Source of the DNA: Planctomycetota bacterium
GTDB lineage: Bacteria > Planctomycetota > UBA11346
Direction: 5' to 3'
Length of the DNA stretch: 38,450 nt
Assembly: GCA_013696105.1 (NCBI GenBank)
Contig: JACCZE010000376.1
Location: 1-38,450 of the forward strand
Shown: positions 34,267-38,450 of the stretch, piece after piece
Layout of the letters: each line of letters begins with the position of its first letter
Numbering within the stretch: the stretch's first letter is position 1
Notes under the pieces: model-generated
Databases searched by the model: none
Told to the model about the DNA's origin: nothing
Seen by the model: the letters and a program-made list of their open reading frames with translations, nothing else
Translations under genes and position numbers: made by a program

Positions 34267-36433
34267 GCGGCCTCGCGTCCTCGGTGGTCGTGCGTCCGCC
34301 CGCGGTATCGATCATCATGCGCAGCACGCTGGCCTGCATCTGGAACACGAGCACGCATACCGCCAACACCGGAATCGCTACCGCGACCGGGATGAGCACC
34401 TGCGCAATGGTCGAGATGCGTACGGCGAGGCGGGCGCGACGTTCCTCGGCGCGTTCGATCGCCAGCGCCAGAGACGCGGTATCCGTCCCACTCCACCCGC
34501 AAAGCTGCATGATGCGCCGCAGATCCCCGGACGCTCCCGCGGCGAGCAGGCGGTCGCGAGTACGTCCGAAGCTCGTCGACATCGCGGTAGCGATGTCGCG
34601 TTCGGTGCGGCCTGCCGACATCGCGCGCAGCAGGATACGACCGCGGGACAAGCGCAGCTGCGAACGCTGCCAAGGCAGGACTCCGGCGTCCCACACCCGC
34701 GCCATCAGGACCATCGCAGCCAGGCCCAGGACGATACCGGCGAGATACCCTCCGGGCGACAGACGCATCGCGCCGGCCGTCGCGGTGAACCAGGCGGGCA
34801 ACTCCATCTTCATGCTGCGCATCATGCGATCGAACATCGGGATGACCGAGACCAACAGATATATGGCGATGACCAGTGCCGGCAGGTAGGTCGCGACGGA
34901 TCGGCGCCGCTCCACCATCAGCGTGGGGTCCGGGTTTCCCGCCAGTTCCGCCAGCCATTCGGCGAGCGCATCCCGACCCATGGCTTCTGCCGCCATTCCG
35001 GCGCAACGGACGTGGCGCGGCAGCAGGCGCTCGCTCGCGAGCGCCGTCATCAGCGACGGCTCTCCGGAGTCGAGTCGGCGCAGGCATCGACGGATACCAT
35101 CAGCGTAGGGCATGCGCACCGAAGCGGCGATCGCGATCAGCGCGGATTGCGGATCCTGGCCATGGCGCAGTGCTTCGGCGAGACGGCCGGCGATGATGCG
35201 CACGCTCTCGCCATCGGAGAAGACGAACCGCACCAGGGCCCAGGCCGCATGGATCGCGATCAGCGCCATCAGCGCGATGCCGATGGTCGCCAACGCATAG
35301 GAGATCAGGTGTTCCGCTCCGATCACCGGCGGTCCGATCAGCGCGAAGACACCGACAGCGACATGGAAGAAGCCGATCAGACCCACGATCAGCGCCGCGG
35401 TCACGATCTGTGGCCTGGCTGACGCGAAGGCGCGGGCATAACGCTCGGCAGCGAGCTCCTCGGCTTTGGCCCAATCATGGACACCGCCGGCGGCGACCGG
35501 CACCAGCCCCATCACCACCAGTGCGGTGGCGAGATCGCCTCCGGCTGCATGCAAAAACCGCTGCGCCGGGGCACGACCCCACAGCAGCACCGCCCACTCG
35601 CGCCAATCGCGACGCCAGGAGGGTTCGTCCATGGAGCGCGAACAGCAACCGCCCCACATCAGGAACCGCTCGATCGCGCCGACCGCATCCGAGCCGTCCT
35701 GCCCGCCGATCCGGCCCCGACGTACCAGCTTCAGCGCCAGGGCCGAGCGGTGCACCTCGGGAAACAGCACGAGTCGAGCCAGGTGTACCCAGCGCAGGCG
35801 CGGTAGGATCCAGCAGGCACCAGCGATCACCGCAAGCACAGCCGCAGTCGCAACGACGATGGGAATGGCGAGCGATGCCCCGGCATCGACACCTTGGCTT
35901 CCGAAGGCATTGAAATCACGCAGGACCGCCATGAAGGGTCGCAGAGGCTTCCGGAAGATCGTCTCGGTGAACACGATGACGGATGCCGTCGGCACCAGCA
36001 GCGAACAGGCCAGCCAGAACGGCAACCAGCTCACCCAGTGGTAACCGGGCATTCCGCTAGCGGATGCGCGCGCGATCCGCGCCAAGCGGCGGGAGAGCTG
36101 ACGTTGATCGGTGAAGCCCCGGAGCTCGCCCGCCTCATCCCGATGGATCAAGCGCATGGACACCAGCGCATCCGGCAACGCGACTCCTCGTCGCAGCATC
36201 GGGACGAGCTTCCGAGCCCATGGGCGCAGGAGCAGGTCCTCGCGCGCCAGGGATTCGAATCCGTCAGGAAGCGCCTCGCCGGAATCGACCAACAGCGCCA
36301 GCGCGGACAGGACCTCGGTTCGCCGTGCTGCCAACCACATGTCCTGCGTGCCCTTCCGCTGCGGCTCCAGCTGGGGGATGGTCACCGCCCACTGATCGTT
36401 GGGAAGCACCGAACGGGCCGCTGCCGCTGTCAT
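34253..36433 (-). CDS. Multi-module GspF/PilC-like inner-membrane platform protein
   Basis: Repeated GspF-like units: LSALALLVDSGEALPDGFESLAREDLLLRPWARKLVPMLRRGVALPDAL; LAEALRHGQDPQSALIAIA...CLRRLDSGEPSLMTALASERLLPRHVRCAGMAAEAMGRDALAEWLAELA; ISTIAQVLIPVAVAIPVLAVCVLVFQMQ. Confidence 0.7.
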   Translation of the reverse strand: MTAAAARSVLPNDQWAVTIPQLEPQRKGTQDMWLAARRTEVLSALALLVDSGEALPDGFESLAREDLLLRPWARKLVPMLRRGVALPDALVSMRLIHRDEAGELRGFTDQRQLSRRLARIARASASGMPGYHWVSWLPFWLACSLLVPTASVIVFTETIFRKPLRPFMAVLRDFNAFGSQGVDAGASLAIPIVVATAAVLAVIAGACWILPRLRWVHLARLVLFPEVHRSALALKLVRRGRIGGQDGSDAVGAIERFLMWGGCCSRSMDEPSWRRDWREWAVLLWGRAPAQRFLHAAGGDLATALVVMGLVPVAAGGVHDWAKAEELAAERYARAFASARPQIVTAALIVGLIGFFHVAVGVFALIGPPVIGAEHLISYALATIGIALMALIAIHAAWALVRFVFSDGESVRIIAGRLAEALRHGQDPQSALIAIAASVRMPYADGIRRCLRRLDSGEPSLMTALASERLLPRHVRCAGMAAEAMGRDALAEWLAELAGNPDPTLMVERRRSVATYLPALVIAIYLLVSVIPMFDRMMRSMKMELPAWFTATAGAMRLSPGGYLAGIVLGLAAMVLMARVWDAGVLPWQRSQLRLSRGRILLRAMSAGRTERDIATAMSTSFGRTRDRLLAAGASGDLRRIMQLCGWSGTDTASLALAIERAEERRARLAVRISTIAQVLIPVAVAIPVLAVCVLVFQMQASVLRMMIDTAGGRTTTEDARPHGRP

Positions 36434-36460
36434 CCCGCCTCGAACCGCTAGCGTGACGGA

Positions 36461-37522
36461 ATGAGTTCGGGCTCGGATGCGATCGACGCGCTGTTTTCGC
36501 TGCTGGCTGCCGGCCGCGCCAGCGACCTGGTGCTCGAACCGCGCGATGATGGCTCGCTCGATGCCGTCGCTCGCGTCGAAGGCGTGCGTCGCAGCATCAC
36601 CACGATCTCCAACGAGCATGCCACCGCTGCGATCGCGCGCTTGAAGGCGCTCGCACGCCTACCCGCCTACATCACCACCGAGCCCCAGGATGGCCGCATC
36701 GACGGACGATCCTTCGGCATCCCGGGCGACATCCGCCTTGCGGTGTTCCCGACCGTGCGCGGGCAACGCATCGCGATGCGCCTGCCGGCGATCGGAGCCC
36801 TTCCCGATCCGGAATCCCTGGGATTCGAGCCCAGAGTCGTGACGCATCTACGCAGACTGATGCGCGAGCCCGACGGCATCGTGCTGATCACCGGCCCCAC
36901 CGGGTCGGGCAAGACCACCACCATCCATAGCCTGTTGCGCGAATTGGCGTCCGAGCGCCCCGACCGCCAGATCCTCACCCTCGAGGATCCCGTCGAGCGG
37001 CTGATACCCGGCATCGCCCAAGCCGAGATCAAGGCGCATACGGGATTCGGATTCCAGGAAGCGCTGCGCAGCGCCCTGCGTCAGGACGCGGACGTGCTGG
37101 TGGTGGGCGAGGTGCGCGACGTCGAGACCGCGACGACGGCGGTGCGCGCCTCGCTCAGCGGTCATCTGGTGGTCGCGACCCTCCATGCCGGACGCGCCAG
37201 CGAAGTGGTGCCGCGGCTCTTGGACATGGGCGTGGACCGCGACCTGCTGATTCCCGCGCTGCGAGCGATCCTGTCGCAGCGCCTGCTGCGTCTCGCGCAT
37301 CGCGGATGCCACGGTGCCGGGTGCGGCGATTGCCATGGCGGCTACCTCGGACGTCGCGTCGTGACGGATCTCGCGCTGGTCGACCACCCTGCCCGCCAGC
37401 GCCTGCGAGATGGCCACGACCTCGACCTGACCGCCGACATGGATCGGCAGGCGGCTGAACTGGTCGACAGCCAGGCGACCGACCGCGGTGAAGTCCTGCG
37501 CGTGCTCGGCCGCGCCGGCTGA
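36461..37522 (+). CDS. GspE/PilB/PilT-family secretion ATPase, short form
   Basis: Walker A LITGPTGSGKTTTIHSLL, Asp box ILTLEDPVE, Walker B DADVLVVGEVRD, His box LSGHLVVATLHAGRASEVVPRLLDMG, Cys-containing C-terminal HRGCHGAGCGDCHGGYLGRR. Confidence 0.9.
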   Translation: MSSGSDAIDALFSLLAAGRASDLVLEPRDDGSLDAVARVEGVRRSITTISNEHATAAIARLKALARLPAYITTEPQDGRIDGRSFGIPGDIRLAVFPTVRGQRIAMRLPAIGALPDPESLGFEPRVVTHLRRLMREPDGIVLITGPTGSGKTTTIHSLLRELASERPDRQILTLEDPVERLIPGIAQAEIKAHTGFGFQEALRSALRQDADVLVVGEVRDVETATTAVRASLSGHLVVATLHAGRASEVVPRLLDMGVDRDLLIPALRAILSQRLLRLAHRGCHGAGCGDCHGGYLGRRVVTDLALVDHPARQRLRDGHDLDLTADMDRQAAELVDSQATDRGEVLRVLGRAG

Positions 37523-37525
37523 TCG

Positions 37526-38450
37526 CTACGGCGCGTCGGTGCGGAACGGCGAGGCCGGGAGGCCATCGGCGTTGATCAGGTTGCCAGCCGGATCGTTGGC
37601 CCAGGCGTAGCGCACCGCGGCCGGCTCGCGCACCTCGGGCGACGTCACCACGACGCGCTCGCCGTCGATGCGCGCGGTGGCCCAGACGAAACGACGATCC
37701 GCGCCGGCGATCGCGAAGCCGACCAGGTCTCCGCCACCGCGGGCCATGAGGCCACGGCCGCAGTGGTCGAACGCGAGCGCGATCGCATCGCCCTCGACGC
37801 GCATCTCGCGATAGATCGGACCCGACCATTCGCCCGGCAGGCCGTAGGCGATGGCGCGCGCCGCCAGGGCCAAGCGCTTGGCGACGTCCTGCTTGTTCTT
37901 GGGGTGGATGTCGCCGCGTTCGCCGACGTCGATCGCGACCGCGAGTCCGGTCTTGGGAACCGTCCGCGCGGTCATCAGTTGCGCTTCGCGCAGCTCGGCC
38001 CAACCGGATTCGGACGGCTGCTCGGGCCGATCGCTGTAGTTCGCCAGCTGCACGATCAGGAAAGGGAAGTCGCCGACGCCCAAGCGCGCGCGCCAATCGG
38101 CGATCAGGGTCGGCAGCAGGCGACGGTACAGCGCCGCCTGGTGCGCATTCGCCTCGCCCTGATACCAGATCGTGCCCGTGATCGCGCAGGGCGCGATCGG
38201 GGCGATCATGCCGTTGTAGAGGACGGTGACGACGTTGGGATCCTCGCCGAGCCTGCGCGGAAGCGATGGCAGCTTCGCGAGTGGCTCCCCGGCGCGATAT
38301 CGCCATGCGCCCGACAGGGCGACCGCATCGCCCGTACCGACGCGCTCGATGCGCAGGTCCTCGGCCTTTCCAGAGAAACCGCCGGGGCCACCGGTATCGA
38401 GGGCGCGCACCGCGATCGTGTGGCGTCCAGGAGCGATGGTCCCTGCCGCG
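37526..38450 (-). CDS. Sialate O-acetylesterase / SGNH-type esterase, 5' end outside window
   Basis: ITGTIWYQGEANAHQAALYRRLLPTLIADWRARLGVGDFPFLIVQLANYSDRP; the frame continues open to the window edge (AAGTIAPGRHTIAVRALDTGGPGGF). Confidence 0.88.
   Translation of the reverse strand, partial: AAGTIAPGRHTIAVRALDTGGPGGFSGKAEDLRIERVGTGDAVALSGAWRYRAGEPLAKLPSLPRRLGEDPNVVTVLYNGMIAPIAPCAITGTIWYQGEANAHQAALYRRLLPTLIADWRARLGVGDFPFLIVQLANYSDRPEQPSESGWAELREAQLMTARTVPKTGLAVAIDVGERGDIHPKNKQDVAKRLALAARAIAYGLPGEWSGPIYREMRVEGDAIALAFDHCGRGLMARGGGDLVGFAIAGADRRFVWATARIDGERVVVTSPEVREPAAVRYAWANDPAGNLINADGLPASPFRTDAP

Noticed and set aside
1-38450. CRISPR array, tRNA/rRNA genes, transposases or prophage genes
   Set aside because: No regularly spaced identical repeats, no recognisable tRNA/rRNA sequence and no transposase or phage protein was seen by reading; a dedicated scan (tRNAscan-SE, CRISPRCasFinder, ISfinder) would be needed to exclude small ones.

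Overview
High-GC bacterial window with close to complete coding density. Gene content (PSCyt1-type cytochrome fused to DUF2231, PhyH/AraC pair, sialate O-acetylesterase, FN3 giant protein) suggests the PVC/Planctomycetes-like range; this is inference. The core is a complete 14-gene respiratory complex I operon (nuoA to nuoN) on the minus strand (33304 to 17816), with separate nuoC and nuoD. It appears to run on, with a 9-bp gap, into a hotdog thioesterase and a three-part membrane/PlsC-acyltransferase/methyltransferase-like protein. Unusual points in the operon: NuoE carries a C-terminal fibronectin type III domain and a proline-rich tail; NuoH has a large insertion with extra hydrophobic segments; a coupled 22-codon Arg/Ala-rich smORF lies between nuoH and nuoI; and two expanded intergenic gaps hold structured repeat DNA (five consecutive hairpins between nuoK and nuoL, and an inverted pair of GGACGGA-type imperfect tandem repeats between nuoD and nuoE). 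Other elements: a four-gene overlapping operon of three hotdog-fold proteins plus an alpha/beta hydrolase, a GspE-like ATPase divergent from multi-module GspF-like proteins, a Cys-poor DksA-like protein, a standalone LigD 3'-phosphoesterase, a 1072-aa secreted propeller/FN3 protein, and a recurring GGTGGTT/AACCACC inverted repeat at gene 3' ends. No tRNA, rRNA, CRISPR array or transposase was recognised. All family calls were made by eye from the translations, with no database search.
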